A stretch of DNA of 64,000 nucleotides from Mesocentrotus franciscanus (lineage: Eukaryota > Echinodermata > Echinoidea > Camarodonta > Strongylocentrotidae), in the NCBI GenBank assembly GCA_037976565.1, contig CP137673.1:8519202-8583201 (forward strand), given 5' to 3'. Below are positions 10,857-21,601 of the stretch, piece by piece (position 1 is the stretch's first letter; the number at the start of each line of letters is the position of its first letter). The notes beneath the pieces were generated by a model that had not been told where the DNA came from, searched no databases, and saw only the letters and a list, made by a program, of their open reading frames with translations. Position numbers and translations under genes: made by a program.

Positions 10857-12930
10857 TTATTGTGTTAATCAAAAGTTAAATAATTATTATTCTGTGTGTG
10901 TCGCGTAGTCCCACATACATCTTTCTGTGTACAGTGCTTGTAACTTTACCAAGACTGGGTCAAATCTCATCATTTTGATGATCCAGATCACACCAATAAT
11001 TATATGCTAGCTGAGCAACCTTTTCTGATCGATTCCACAACGTTTTTTTCACAATGCAATCGCATGACCAAAACTGGTCTTTGCCTTTAAAGGTACTATG
11101 TCCCATTTGCAGGCCAACAAAATGAAAAGGTTAAATTCCAACAGCATTTGAAAGATAATACTAATTTAGAACTTCCCTAAAAAAGGGGCTTGAAAATGTC
11201 TTTAAGTTGGAAAATAACGACTATTAGTTGTCGAATCGACTTAAGAGCTATAGAGCCAGTAAATAATGGTCTGATTTTCAGACCATTGTACCGAATTGTC
11301 GTACATTTTATGCTGCGCAAAGATTCAATCAGTTTAATTTTGGCCAATACAAGCAGAAGTGGGATATTGATGTTAACAAATGCTCATATACCCTTTACAG
11401 CTCATTTTATGTACATGTATGTTATTTCCAAAGAAGAAAAAGCCAGTGAGTCACTCAATAGTGTCTGACAGTGAAGCTAGTGTAGCAAGTAAACAGGTTT
11501 CTTTGCATAATTTGAATATTAGGACACTGCTAACGTTTAAACTTCACAGATAGGACATACATGACATATTCATAATTCCTGTAAAGTTCTACAGAATTTG
11601 ATGTTGGCTGCAAAAGGGAAATAGTATCTTTAAGCATTGAATGAGGGCTCACTATTTGTATTTATTTTTGTAATATAATCATTTTGGTATTTTTTAAATG
11701 CAATTGTTTTTTCTTCTTTTTTCTTTCAGGTTATTGACTGTTTTTCAGAGTTGCTGAGAGTTGCAGAGAGTAAGTTGATCTGCTTAAGAAGGCTCAAGTC
11801 AAGTAGTTTTTAAATTAAAGCTACGATGGAATGAAACAGATCTGCATAATTGGGAACATAATTGAACACGGAATAGGAAAGCGATGGCTTAATGAAATTT
11901 TCTATATAACATTTTTGACACTTTCGTAAGTATGTAACATAATTTTGTGGACAATTCTCAATACTCTTCCATTGGGTGTTGCCAAAATTTGAAGAGAATC
12001 CATGAATTATATAAGGAGTTGATCAAGAAGAACAAGTTTGTTTGTTTTGAAACACCTAGTGCAAATGAAAGATGTATTTTGATTTTAGTCCAATGCAATA
12101 CATATAGTACAGGTGACCTTGCCTAAGTCGAACTTGGATAAGTCAAAAATTGCTATGGTTGAAAGTCTACACGTAGCCCAACCTGCTTTGTCCAAGTATT
12201 TTGTGACCGTCCGAAATCAAAATTTGTCTAAGTCAAAGCTATTTTATGGGTCCCAAAAGATTTGAGTTAGGCCATTAATTTTTTTTTACATGTTTAGCGT
12301 CCGCCCGCTTCATTTTTTTGGGGCCTCCTTTTTTTTTTTTAAATACAATTTTGATGATGGCTAGGTGGCTTTCAAAAGAATGAATGGAATCTTGATACAT
12401 ATTTGTACTGCCCTCATGCTATCTGAAAGAAAACTATCAGGGTGGATAATTAATGTAGGTGACCTTTGGGGAAAAATCAATTGTAGCATGTTAATTAATT
12501 AGCATCAAAAGTGCATACGGTAAAATAGTTTTATGCAATGGGGCCTTGATGGATGATATGTATGACATACTGAATTGTTATAATGAGGTTGGACTGTTTT
12601 ATGAAATGTTTGAGTGACATCAAAGTATGCAAATTAGTTGTTACCAAAGTTGAATTTGTGATGGAATCTAACTTGGTTTTAATTATTTGTTTGTATTATA
12701 TATTTTGGTCATGTTTTACTTGTACTTTTTATTTTTGTTTTGATGACAGGTGCTTTGGACTTTGACAGGGGCTTTGGACTTTGACAGGTGCTTTGAACTT
12801 TGACAGGAGCTTTGGACTTTGACAGGGGCTTTGGACTTTGACGGGAGAAAGTTTTTGGAGTGTAGGTATACCGAGTGTCTAAAAAAAAAAAGTTGAAACT
12901 TTTAAATATTGTGCCAAATAAAAAATGTGA
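10857..12930. repeat. Tandem duplication unit, copy A
   Basis: Starting at 'ttattgtgttaatc', this stretch matches 13243-15411 at an initial offset of about 2386 bp with high identity by eye: 'tgtgtgtcgcgtagtc', 'aaagattcaatcagttta', 'ggttattgactgtttttcag' and 'aatcttgatacatatttgta' appear in the same order. Its end, with 'ggtataccgagtgtcta', is shared with copy C (18606) but not copy B. Its open reading frames are not conserved in a coding manner. It contains intron-like splice signals (acceptors near 11729 and 12748), so it may derive from a gene or a large non-autonomous element. Confidence 0.8.
12748..12842 (+). repeat. 18-bp minisatellite at a splice-acceptor-like site, copy A
   Basis: About five units of an 18-bp word containing 'ctttggactttgacag' follow a T-rich tract and 'gatgacag'. 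Each unit ends in TTTGACAG, so each regenerates a potential 3' splice site. Eighteen is a multiple of three, so all frames pass through without changing phase. Confidence 0.8.
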
Positions 12931-13242
12931 AACATTCTCGGAAATTGTCACATGTATAGATGGGTGAAGCTCTCCTCTATCATATGATACCAACAAATCT
13001 GATAATTATTCATACTTGGATGAACACTGGCCATTTTGAAAGGGTATGAAAATTAGATTGTGCAAGATTTGGCTGTTCAATTAGCTGAGCGAAAAGTCCC
13101 CCAGCATAACAATTGTTAATGATCTGATGAATTTATGATTAATGACGATGGATATGGGTTTGTGCTGTGTATGATCTGTCCCACCTCTTGCCCCACCCCA
13201 CCCAACTACATTTAAAGGAATATGAAATCCTGATTTTTAGTG
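12931..13242. other. Spacer between copies A and B
   Basis: About 310 bases unique to this position; no gene or repeat structure seen. Confidence 0.4.
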
Positions 13243-14924
13243 TTATTGTGTTAATCAAAAGTTAAATAATTATTATTCTGTGTGTGTCGCGTAGTCTCAT
13301 ATACATCTTTCTGTGTACAGTGCTTGTAACTTTACCAAGACTGGGTCAAATCTCATCATTTTGATGATCCAGAACCTTTCGGTACACACCAATACTAATA
13401 TGCTAGATGATCAACCTTTTCTGATCGATTCCACAATGTTTTTTTCACAATGCAATTGCATGACCAAAACTGGTCTCTGCCTTTAAAGGTACTATGTCCC
13501 ATTTGCAGGCCAAAAATATGAAAAGGTTCAATTCCAACGGCATTTGAAAGATAATACTAATTTAGAACTTCCCTAAAAAGGGGGCTTGAAAATGTCTTTA
13601 AGTTGGAAAATAACGACTATTAGTTGTCGAATCGACTTAAGAGCTATAGAGCCAGTAAGTAATAGTCTGATTTTGAGACCATTGTACCGAATGGTCGTAC
13701 ATTTTATGCTGCGCAAAGATTCAATCAGTTTAATTTTGGCCATTACAAGAGAAGTGGGTTATTGATGTAGACAAATGCTAATGTACCCTTTACAGCTCAT
13801 TTTATGTACATGTATGTTATTACCAAAGAAGAAAGCCAGTCAGTCACTCCATAGTGTCTGACAGTGAAGTCTAGCATGTTAACAGGTTTCTTTGCATAAT
13901 TTGAATATTAGGAGTTAGGACACTGCTAACGTTTAAATTTCACAGATAGGACATACATGACATATTCATAATTCCTGCAAAGTTCTACAGAATTTGATGT
14001 TGGCTGCAAAAGGGACATAGTATTTATAAGCATTGAATGAGGGCTCACTATTTGTATTTATTTTTGTAATATATTCATATTGGTATTTTATGAAATGCAA
14101 TTGTTTTTTTCTTTTCTTTTTTTATTTCAGGTTATTGACTGTTTTTCAGAGTTGCAGAGAGTAAGTTGATCTGCTTAAGAAGGCTGAAGTCAAGTAGTTT
14201 TTAAATTAAAGCTACGATGGAATGAAACAGATCTGCATAATTGGGAACATAATTAAACGTGGCATAGGAAAGCTATGGCTTAATAAAATTTTCTATATAA
14301 CATTTTTGACACTTCCGTAGGTATGTAACATAATTTTGTGGACAATTCTCAATACTCTTCCATTGGGTGTTGCCAAAATTTGAAGAAAATCCATGAATTA
14401 TGTAAGGTGTCAATAAAGAAGAAAAAGTTTTTATTTAAACACCTAGTGCAAACGTATAGATGTTTTTTGATTTTAGTCGAATGCAATACATATAGTACTT
14501 GGATAAGTCAAAAATTGCTATGGTTAAAAGTCTACATGTAGCCCAACCTGTTTTGTCCTATTATTTTATGATCCTTCTAAATCAAAATTTGTCTAAGTGA
14601 AAGCTATTTTATGGGTCCCATAAGATTTGAGTTAGGCCATTAAAAAAAATATACATGTTTAGCGTCCCTGCCCGCTTCCTTTTGGGGGCCGCCTCCTATT
14701 TTTATTTTTATTTTTTATTTATTTTTTTTACAATTTTGATGATGGCTGAGTGGCTTCCAAAGAATCAATGGAATCTTGATACATATTTGTACTGCCCTCA
14801 TGTTATCTGAAAGAAAACTATCAGGATGGATAATTAATCTAGGTGACCTTCGGGGAAAAATCAATTCTAGCATGTTAATTTAGCATCAAAAGTGCATAAG
14901 GGAAGTAGTTTTTTGTCAAGTCCA

Positions 14925-15102
14925 GGGCCCTGTTGTATAAAACTATTGTATCTTTACAATCAATGGTATCTCTGCAAACTATGGTAATTACCATAGCAAC
15001 ACTGCTTGAAAGCTTATCAAAATCACGCAATCAATGGTATTTACCATAGTTTGCAGAGATACCATTAATTATAAAGATACAATAGTTTTATGCAATGGGG
15101 CC
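14925..15102. mobile_element. MITE with about 60-bp terminal inverted repeats
   Basis: The left arm 'gggccctgttgtataaaact' continues through 'attgtatctttacaat' and 'aatggtatctctgcaaac'; the right arm is its reverse complement ending 'agttttatgcaatggggcc'. About 60 bases pair, with a loop of about 50. No coding capacity. Copies A and C keep only the right end (12517, 18270), and copy D keeps most of the right arm and part of the left (44245-44365). Confidence 0.85.
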
Positions 15103-15299
15103 TTGATGGTTGATATGTATGACATACTGAATAGCTATAATGAGGTTGGACTGTATTATGAAATGTTTGAGTGATATCAAAGTATGTAAATTAGTTGTTA
15201 CCAAAGTTGAATTTGTGATGGAATCTTATTTGGTTTTTTATTTTTTTATTACATATTTTGGTCATGTTTTACTTGTACTTTTTATTTTTGTTTTGATGA

Positions 15300-15393
15300 C
15301 AGGTGCTTTGGACTTTGACAGGGGCTTTGGACTTTGACAGGGGATTTGGACTTTGACAGGGGCTTTGGACTTTGACAGGGGCTTTGGACTTTG
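15300..15393 (+). repeat. 18-bp minisatellite at a splice-acceptor-like site, copy B
   Basis: About five units of the same 18-bp word as at 12748, beginning after 'gatgacag'. One unit has 'gggatttggac' in place of 'gggctttggac'. Confidence 0.8.
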
Positions 15394-15411
15394 ACGGAAG
15401 AAAGTTTTGGA

Positions 15412-15734
15412 GTAAGTATGTAACATAATTTTGTGGACAATTTTCAATACTCTTCCATTGGGTGTTGCCAAAATTTGAAGAGAATCCATGAATTATGTAA
15501 GGAGTTGATAAAGAAGAACAAGTTTGTTTGTTTTTAAACACCTAGTGCAAATGATAGATGTATTTTGATTTTAGTCCAATGCAATACATATAGTACAGGT
15601 GACCTTGCCTAAGTCGAACTTGGATAAGTCAAAAATTGCTATGGTTGAAAGTCTACAAGTAGCCCAACCTGTTTTGTCCTAAATCAAAATTTGTCTAAGT
15701 CAAAGCTATTTTATGGGTCCCAAAAGATTTGAGT
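15412..15734. repeat. Tandem duplication unit, copy C, left part
   Basis: Matches copy A from about 11927 ('gtaagtatgtaacataattt') to 'aaaagatttgagt'. The match stops at 15734, where foreign DNA begins, and resumes at 18003 with 'ttaggccattaatttttttt', which directly follows in copy A at about 12267. The 2268 bases between are therefore an insertion. Confidence 0.75.
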
Positions 15735-17345
15735 AAAGCTATGATCACAAATCAGAGCAGCGACCGACCGATCAGTAGCCTGCTCGGTCGCTGCTGGAAT
15801 GTAGGCATCGCCCAGCGATTGTTGGAGAAGTCGAGCAGGCTGTAGAGCCCCAGCGATGCCTGGGCGGTGACCTGTCGATTTCCCGTCGGTGGCGGTCGAT
15901 TTTAGGTAAAAACTGGGCGACGCGGAGCTTTTCGCGGTGTCCCGGCAGTGACCGACCGATGACCCTCCGATTGCGGGCGGTCTCCCACCAGCCACCGGCT
16001 GATTTGAAAGAAATTGCCTGGCGGCCGGCCAGTGATCGGCGGGGCTCCAAAATACGGTCGGTGCCTGGCCGTTCGCCGCCCGGGCACCGAACTAATCGAG
16101 CGATCGCCGCCGAGCAATTTAGGTCAAAAATCGAAGGCGCTAGGTCAAAGGCTGCCGACCTATTTTGGACTCGCCGCCCAGTGACCGACTGATCTCCCAG
16201 CGGCGACCGGCGGCGACTGCTCGACAGCCTTTGACCTAGAGGCTTCGATTTTTGACCTACATCGCTCGGCGGTGCACTCGATTAGGCGGCGTCAGGCGGC
16301 GACCGGTCGCCGAGCGATTTTAGGTAAAACTGGGCGAAATCGCGGAGCTTTTTCGCGCGATGTCCCGGCAGTGACCGACCGGTGACCCTCCGATTGCCGG
16401 GCGGTCTCCCACCAGCCACCGGCTGATTTTAAAGAAATTGCCCGGCGGCCGGCCAGTGATCGGCGGGGCTCCAAAATACGCTCGGTGCCTGGCCGTTCGC
16501 CGCCCGGGCACCGAACTAATCGAGCGTTCGCCGCCGAGCAATTTAGGTCAAAAATCGAAGTCGCTAGGTCAAAGGCTGCCGACCTATTTTAGACTCGCCG
16601 CCCAGTGACCGACTGATCTCCCAGCGGCGAGGCGGCGACTGCTCGACAGCCTTTGACCTAGAGGCTTCGATTTTTGACCTACATCGCTCGACGGTGCACG
16701 CTCGATTAGGCGGCGTCCGGCGGCGACCGGTCGCCGGCGATTTTAGGTAAAAACTGGGCGAAATCGCGGAGCTTTCGCGATGTCCGGCAGTGACCGACCG
16801 GTGACCCTCCGATTGCCGGCGGTCTCCACCAGCCACCGGCTGATTTTATAGAAATTGCCCGGCGGCCGGCCAGTGATCGGCGGGGCTCCAAAATACGCTC
16901 GGTGCCTGGCCGTTCGCCGCCCGGGCACCGAACTAATCGAGCGTTCGCCGCCGAGCAATTTAGGTCAAAATTCGAAGGCGCTAGGTCAAAGGTTGCAGAC
17001 CTATTTTGGACTCGCCGCCCAGTGACCGACTAATCTCCCAGCGGCGACCGGGCGGCGACTGCTCGACAGCCTTTGACCTAGGGGCTTTGATTTTTTACCT
17101 AAATCGCTCGACGGTGCACGCTCGATTAGGCTGGCGTCCGGGCGTCGACCACCCGGTCGCCGAGCGTAGTCTGGGTGGCGAGTGAAAGTTAGCAGGCGCC
17201 GCCGAATTTTAACTCCGCTAAAGCTTCAGCAGCGACCGGCGATGCCTGAAAACGGCGGTGCCTGGGCGGCCGCCGCTCGGTGACCGGGCAAAATTGGCTA
17301 AAAACTCGCCGCTCGGCCGCCGAGCAGGCTACTTTTGGGTAATGT
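15735..17345. mobile_element. GC-rich element made of about 420-bp units with nested palindromes
   Basis: GC content jumps sharply. The outer ends mirror each other: 'agtagcctgctcgg' on the left and 'ccgagcaggctact' on the right. The core holds about three units starting at 'ttttaggtaaaa(a)ctgggcg' near 15900, 16318 and 16741, a period of about 420 bp. Inside each unit, 'atttaggtcaaaaatcgaag' is mirrored by 'cttcgatttttgacctacat' with 'taggtcaaaggctg' and 'cagcctttgaccta' further in, so each unit can fold on itself. Many 60-95 codon frames occur on both strands, but they come from stop-poor GC sequence and are not proteins. Probably a non-autonomous DNA element, inserted in copy C. Confidence 0.7.
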
Positions 17346-17349
17346 GACT

Positions 17350-17434
17350 ACCGTATTTGCCGGCATAAAGGCCGCAGTATTAATGGAAGAGAAAATATCA
17401 AAAAGTCGGGGTGGGGCCTATGCGGCGAAAGAGT

Positions 17435-17466
<32 letters not shown>

Positions 17467-17995
17467 CGATTTATGGCGCTATGCCTGGCAATGTCCCCCA
17501 GCTCAGTAATCAGTGTTTTGACTCACCACTCGGAAACTACAACAACAACACTAAAATTTGTCTGTCATTTTGGTTTGAAAGTAATCTTTCTAATAGATCT
17601 CAATGTGTAGTTTATAATAATAATTCCTCAATTTTTTTTTCTATAACAAATGGTGTACCACAAGGTTCTATCCTAGGTACTCCATTGTCAGAAATTTAGA
17701 GGATGCTATTCATATCATGCATGACTATTGATGTTTGGCATAGAACACAGTGCTTCTGTTAGGTGATATGATGAGGCTGGTGTGGGACACTTGGTATCAT
17801 GAAGCCTTAGAGTCTGGACCTGTTTTTAATTTACATTAATGATCTTACACATTCTTCTACAACGACATTGTTACTATTATTTGTGACAAGTTAACAACTT
17901 TAACTGCACCTCGATGTAAAATGAAGGTCCTTCCCCGAGGTTTTTTTCGGGGTGCGGCCTAAACAGCGCTGCGGCCTTATCGCCGGCAAATACGG
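17350..17995. mobile_element. TIR element carrying a captured RT fragment
   Basis: The left end 'ccgtatttgccggcataaag' with 'gccgcag' is matched by the inverse 'ctgcggccttat' and 'cgccggcaaatacgg' on the right; about 25 of 27 bases pair. The inside begins with a poly-T run (17432-17466) and contains a reverse transcriptase fragment unrelated to the ends. Flanks read 'cta' and 'aata', so a TA target duplication is possible but overlaps the TIR. Confidence 0.75.
17517..17882 (+). pseudogene. Non-LTR retrotransposon reverse transcriptase fragment, interrupted
   Basis: The stretch 17590-17676 reads SNRSQCVVYNNNSS then ITNGVPQGSILG, the conserved G(V/I)PQGSxLGP region of LINE reverse transcriptases. 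The expected continuation LFLIYINDLTHSSTT appears about 130 bases later (17818-17865) in a different frame. Between the two lies unrelated sequence with stops, so the catalytic domain is split. The FADD-type motif that should follow is absent because homology ends at about 17882. Clearly dead. It sits wholly inside the TIR element at 17350-17995. Confidence 0.75.
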
Positions 17996-18002
17996 AATAG
18001 CA

Positions 18003-18606
18003 TTAGGCCATTAATTTTTTTTTACATGTTTAGCGTCCCCGCCCGCTTCATTTTGTTGGGGCCTCCTTTTTTTTTTTTTTTTTAATTTTTTTTTACAATT
18101 TTGATGATGGCTAGGTGGCTTCCAAAAGAATGAATGGAATCTTGATACATATTTGTACTGCCCTCATGCTATCTGAAAGAAAACTATCAGGGTGGATAAT
18201 TAATGTAGGTGACCTTTGGGGAAAAATCAATTGTAGCATGTTAATTAATTAGCATCAAAAGTGCACAAGGTAAAATAGTTTCATGCAATGGGGCCTTGAT
18301 GGATGATATGTATGACATACTGAATTGTTATAATGAGGTTGGACTGTTTTATGAAATGTTTGAGTGACATCAAAGTATGCAAATTAGTTGTTACCAAAGT
18401 TGAATTTGTGATGGATCTAACTTCGTTTTATTTAATATTTTATATTTTATATTTTGGTCATGTTTTAGTTGTACTTTTTATTTTTTGTTTTGATGACAGG
18501 TGCTTTGGACTTTGACGGAAGAAAGTTTTTGGAGTGTAGGTATACCGAGTGTCTAAATAAAAAGTTGAAACTTTTAAATATTCTGCCAAATAAAAAATGT
18601 GAAATA
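18003..18606. repeat. Tandem duplication unit, copy C, right part
   Basis: Resumes the match to copy A from about 12267 to 12930, including 'tgatggctaggtggcttcc', the MITE right end and 'gatgacag' at 18491-18498. It has a single 18-bp unit where copies A and B have about five, then the same 'agtgtaggtataccgagtg' end as copy A. Confidence 0.8.
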
Positions 18607-19584
18607 CACAGAGATTTACGGTAATACTGAATAATTTGATAAGAGATGTTAAAAACTCAACAACCCATGTGTTGTGATGCCAGGCAATGAGAAAAATTGT
18701 GTAATCAGGTTGCTCAGGCGCAGGCGCGTGTATCGTCTCGAGTGACGATCATCAGAGATATATATTGCTAGAGTGGTGTGGACTCTATCTCTATGGTCGC
18801 AGTTCAAGTAACAGCGATGTGTTACATGTAGATACCCACACCAACATGATATCTAGTACATCGTTAATGTGCATAATAATTTTAATGTGGATACATGCTA
18901 AAGTAAGGTTGGTAATAAGTCACTCTATTAAAAGCTGGAGATAATTTTAATGAAAAACAAACAATGCATATATATTTTTTTTCTTAAAAGTATTCTTTCA
19001 TTACAAATATATGTGAAACTGTTATACAAAGTGGCATTATTAATGTATGTCCCATTTTTGTTTAAAATGGCTTTGAGCTTTACAATCTTTTTCTTTTTCT
19101 CCCTGTTCAAGCAATAGTGATGACAGTAGGAAGCTTTTGATGCACTTTGTAGGAAAACCAGAATTGCAGGGTGTTGTAAAATGGAAGGGGGTGGAGGTAG
19201 GGGTCTCAACATGTAAATGAGCATGTTATTTTATAGGAATCATGTATAGTGTCCCAAAATAACGAATTTATGTACATTTTGTGGATAAAAATGATTAATA
19301 TCTGTATATATATATATATATATATATATGTATTGTAGCATAATCTTACCTCACAAGCGTTAAAATTTTGCCTTCTGAAAGATGGATGATGCTCCTTTTC
19401 ATTTTAACAAACCTTTTAATATTTACCCCCTCTCGTTACAGGTGTCTGGCTGTCACTTATGTGTTTGTGTTTGTCTCCTGGAAATTTGATCTTTTCAGGA
19501 AAAGTAATTGTTTTATGTTGACATCTTTTCATTGTATACATTTGAACCAAAGAACCTTCATCTCACCTCTTTTCCTAATCTCAG
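18607..19584. other. Gene-free stretch with a (TA)n run
   Basis: A (TA)n microsatellite lies at 19303-19331. 'caggcgcaggcgcgtg' near 18718 and 'gtctcgagtgacgatcatc' near 18735 are local palindromic words. An acceptor-like 'tcgttacag' ends at 19440, but no protein-like exon follows it. Confidence 0.4.
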
Positions 19585-19751
19585 AAGAGATCCTGCTCTC
19601 AGAAGAGAGTGTCCCACACTCAAGAAGGGTGTGCGTCTTTATCCATTTCATCACATTTCACCCACGGAGACCGTGGTAGAGTTGTATAAAGAATCCACAG
19701 AAGAAATAACTGAAAAGAAAAGAAAAAATCTGAAAAGAAAACAGGAACCAG
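19585..19751 (+). CDS. Putative upstream exon of the SAMD3-like gene
   Basis: A strong pyrimidine tract and 'aatctcag' end at 19584; a second possible acceptor, 'gctctcag', ends at 19602 because 'ctcagaagaga' is duplicated there. The donor is 'ccag|gtgaga' at 19752. The frame reads RRDPALRRECPTLKK, then a stretch with TETVVELYKES, and ends in a Lys/Arg-rich segment (EEITEKKRKNLKRKQEP) with one base left over. That phase fits the two bases that open the exon at 22549, giving glycine at the junction. No domain is recognised, so the link rests on phase, strand and order. The donor is the seed of the 38-bp minisatellite. All upstream exons are missing. Confidence 0.45.
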
Positions 19752-20430
19752 GTGAGACTCCTGGATATATAATCAATAACAGGAACCAGGTGAAACTCCT
19801 GGATATATAATCAATAACAGGAAGCAGGTGAAACTCCTGGATATATAAGCAATAACAGGAACCAGGTGAGACTCCTGGATATATAAGCAATAACAGGAAC
19901 CAGGTGAAACTCCTGGATAAATAAGCAATAACAGGATCCAGGTGAGACTCCTGGATATATAAGCAATAACAGGAACCAGGTGAGACTCCTGGATAAATAA
20001 GCAATAACAGGAAACAGGTGAGACTCCTGGATAAATAAGCAATAACAGGAACCAGGTGAAACTCCTGGATAAATAAGCAATAACAGGGACCAGGTGAGAC
20101 TCCTGGATAAATAAGCAATAACAGGGACCAGGTGAGACTCCTGGATAAATAAGCAATAACAGGGACCAGGTGAGACTCCTGGATAAATAAGCAATAACAG
20201 GGACCAGGTGAGACTCCTGGATAAATAAGCAATAACAGGGACCAGGTGAGACTCCTGGATAAATAAGCAATAACAGGAACCAGGTGAGACTCCTGGATAA
20301 ATAAGCAATAACAGGAACCAGGTGAGACTCCTGGATAAATGAGCAATAACAGGGACCAGGTGAGACTCCTGGATAAATAAGCAATAACAGGAACCAGGTG
20401 AGACTCCTGGATAAATAAGCAATAACAGGG
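19743..20430. repeat. 38-bp minisatellite, 18 full units plus a partial one
   Basis: Units start at 19743, 19781, 19819, 19857 and so on to 20427, exactly 38 bp apart. The consensus contains 'aggaaccaggtgagactcct' and 'ggataaataagcaataac'. 'ccagg' and 'cctgg' within a unit can pair as a small stem. The first unit overlaps the 3' end of the exon at 19585-19751 and its splice donor, so each later unit carries a copy of CAG|GTGA(G/A)A. The minus strand has no stops in any frame, which creates long frames of up to 274 codons that I do not regard as genes. Confidence 0.95.
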
Positions 20431-20639
20431 ACAGTGTGTTAGAAAAACAAACAGGCTTGATAGGAATAAATACAATTTATCAAATTACAGTTTTGAGAAA
20501 TAAAAGGCAAGTTTGCAAAAGTGGGAAACAAACTTGGGATATTTTCAGTTGTAAGGATACAATAAAGTGTGTTTGCTTACAAAGAACTTTGGGTGAGCGT
20601 ATTGGAAATTCATTAACCAGTGATAAGATTAATTAATCA

Positions 20640-21601
20640 GAAGAAAAGCAGGATATTTGATCGTTTACAGATTTTTTTCAAAAGGAAGTAAGCGTGGTAA
20701 AATTGAAAAAGGAGTAGGGAAAATTGAAGAAAGAAAAGAAGGTTTAGAAATACAAGTGAACTTGAGTAGTTGGATAGAAGATATTTGATTACAGAGGTTT
20801 TTAAGTTAAAAGAAAAAGCAGTGAGTTTGAAAAATTACAAAGAGAGTGAGTAAAATTGAAGTCAAGAGAACAAGTAACCTTGAGTAGTTTGAAAGAGCAT
20901 ATTTTATTACAGAGAGGTTTTTTTAAAGAAAGGAGTAAGCTTTAAATTTCAAAGAGTGAGGACGATTGAAGAGAGTAAGGTTCAAAAGTTTATAGAGTTA
21001 GAAAAAAAAAAGGAAGTGACTGATAAATTATACATACTGAAGTCAAGTGTGGAGAATTGAAGAGAATTAAGTGCAGAGATACAAGTGGGCTTGAGTAGTT
21101 GCAGAGAGGGTATTTGATCATTCACAGATTTTGTTTAAAAAATCCCTGATAAATTACAAAAAGATTGAGGAAAATTGAAGTAAGAGGAAACGTAAATACA
21201 AGTGAGCTTAGGTGGTTGGAAAGAAAATATTTGATTAGAGAGTTTTAGAATAAAAGACCGGAACTTGGTAAATTACATATTCGTGAGGAAAATTAAAGCC
21301 AGAGAACAAGATTGAGAAATAAAGTGGGCTTAAGAACTTTGATAGAGGATATTTGATGACACTTTTTTTTTTAATTTAAGAAAGAGGTAAGCTTGATTAA
21401 TTACAAAAGCGTGAGAAAAGTTGAAGTAAGAGAATAAAGTCCAGAACTTACAGAGTTTAGAGAAAAGGAGGTGTCTTTGATAAGTTGAACATATTAAAAA
21501 AAAAGAAATAAAGGGTGAGGAAAATTGAAGAGAATAAGGTTTAGAAATACAAGTGGGCTTGAGAAGTTGCAGAGAAGGTATTTTATCATTTACAGAGTTT
21601 T
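20640..21601. repeat. Degenerate repeat array with about 115-130 bp period
   Basis: The words 'atatttgat(t/c)a', 'cagag..ttttt', 'aaattacaaa', 'gaggaaaattgaag' and 'gcttgagtagttg' recur in order near 20652, 20781, 20899, 21110, 21227, 21346 and 21579. Spacing is about 117-129 bp with some units decayed. The array runs into the assembly gap, so its length is unknown. Confidence 0.75.

Larger units (their letters stand above)
13243..15411. repeat. Tandem duplication unit, copy B
   Basis: Second copy of the 10857-12930 unit, matching from 'ttattgtgttaatc' through the 18-bp repeats and 'gaagaaagttttgg'. It differs by small indels and by a nearly whole inverted-repeat element at 14925-15102, of which only the right end survives in copy A. 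At 15412 it passes directly into an internal part of the next copy ('gtaagtatgtaacataattt', equivalent to about 11927 in copy A). Confidence 0.8.

Noticed and set aside
15711..16958. Many overlapping 60-94 codon frames on both strands
   Set aside because: They follow the GC-rich 420-bp repeat in all frames, with Arg/Pro/Gly-rich content and the same peptides repeating; stop codons are simply rare in this composition.
19651..20475. Long minus-strand reading frames (up to 274 codons) of a 38-residue repeat over the minisatellite
   Set aside because: A 38-bp unit without minus-strand stops opens all three frames at once; the hydrophobic repeats are a by-product, with no start context or splice support.
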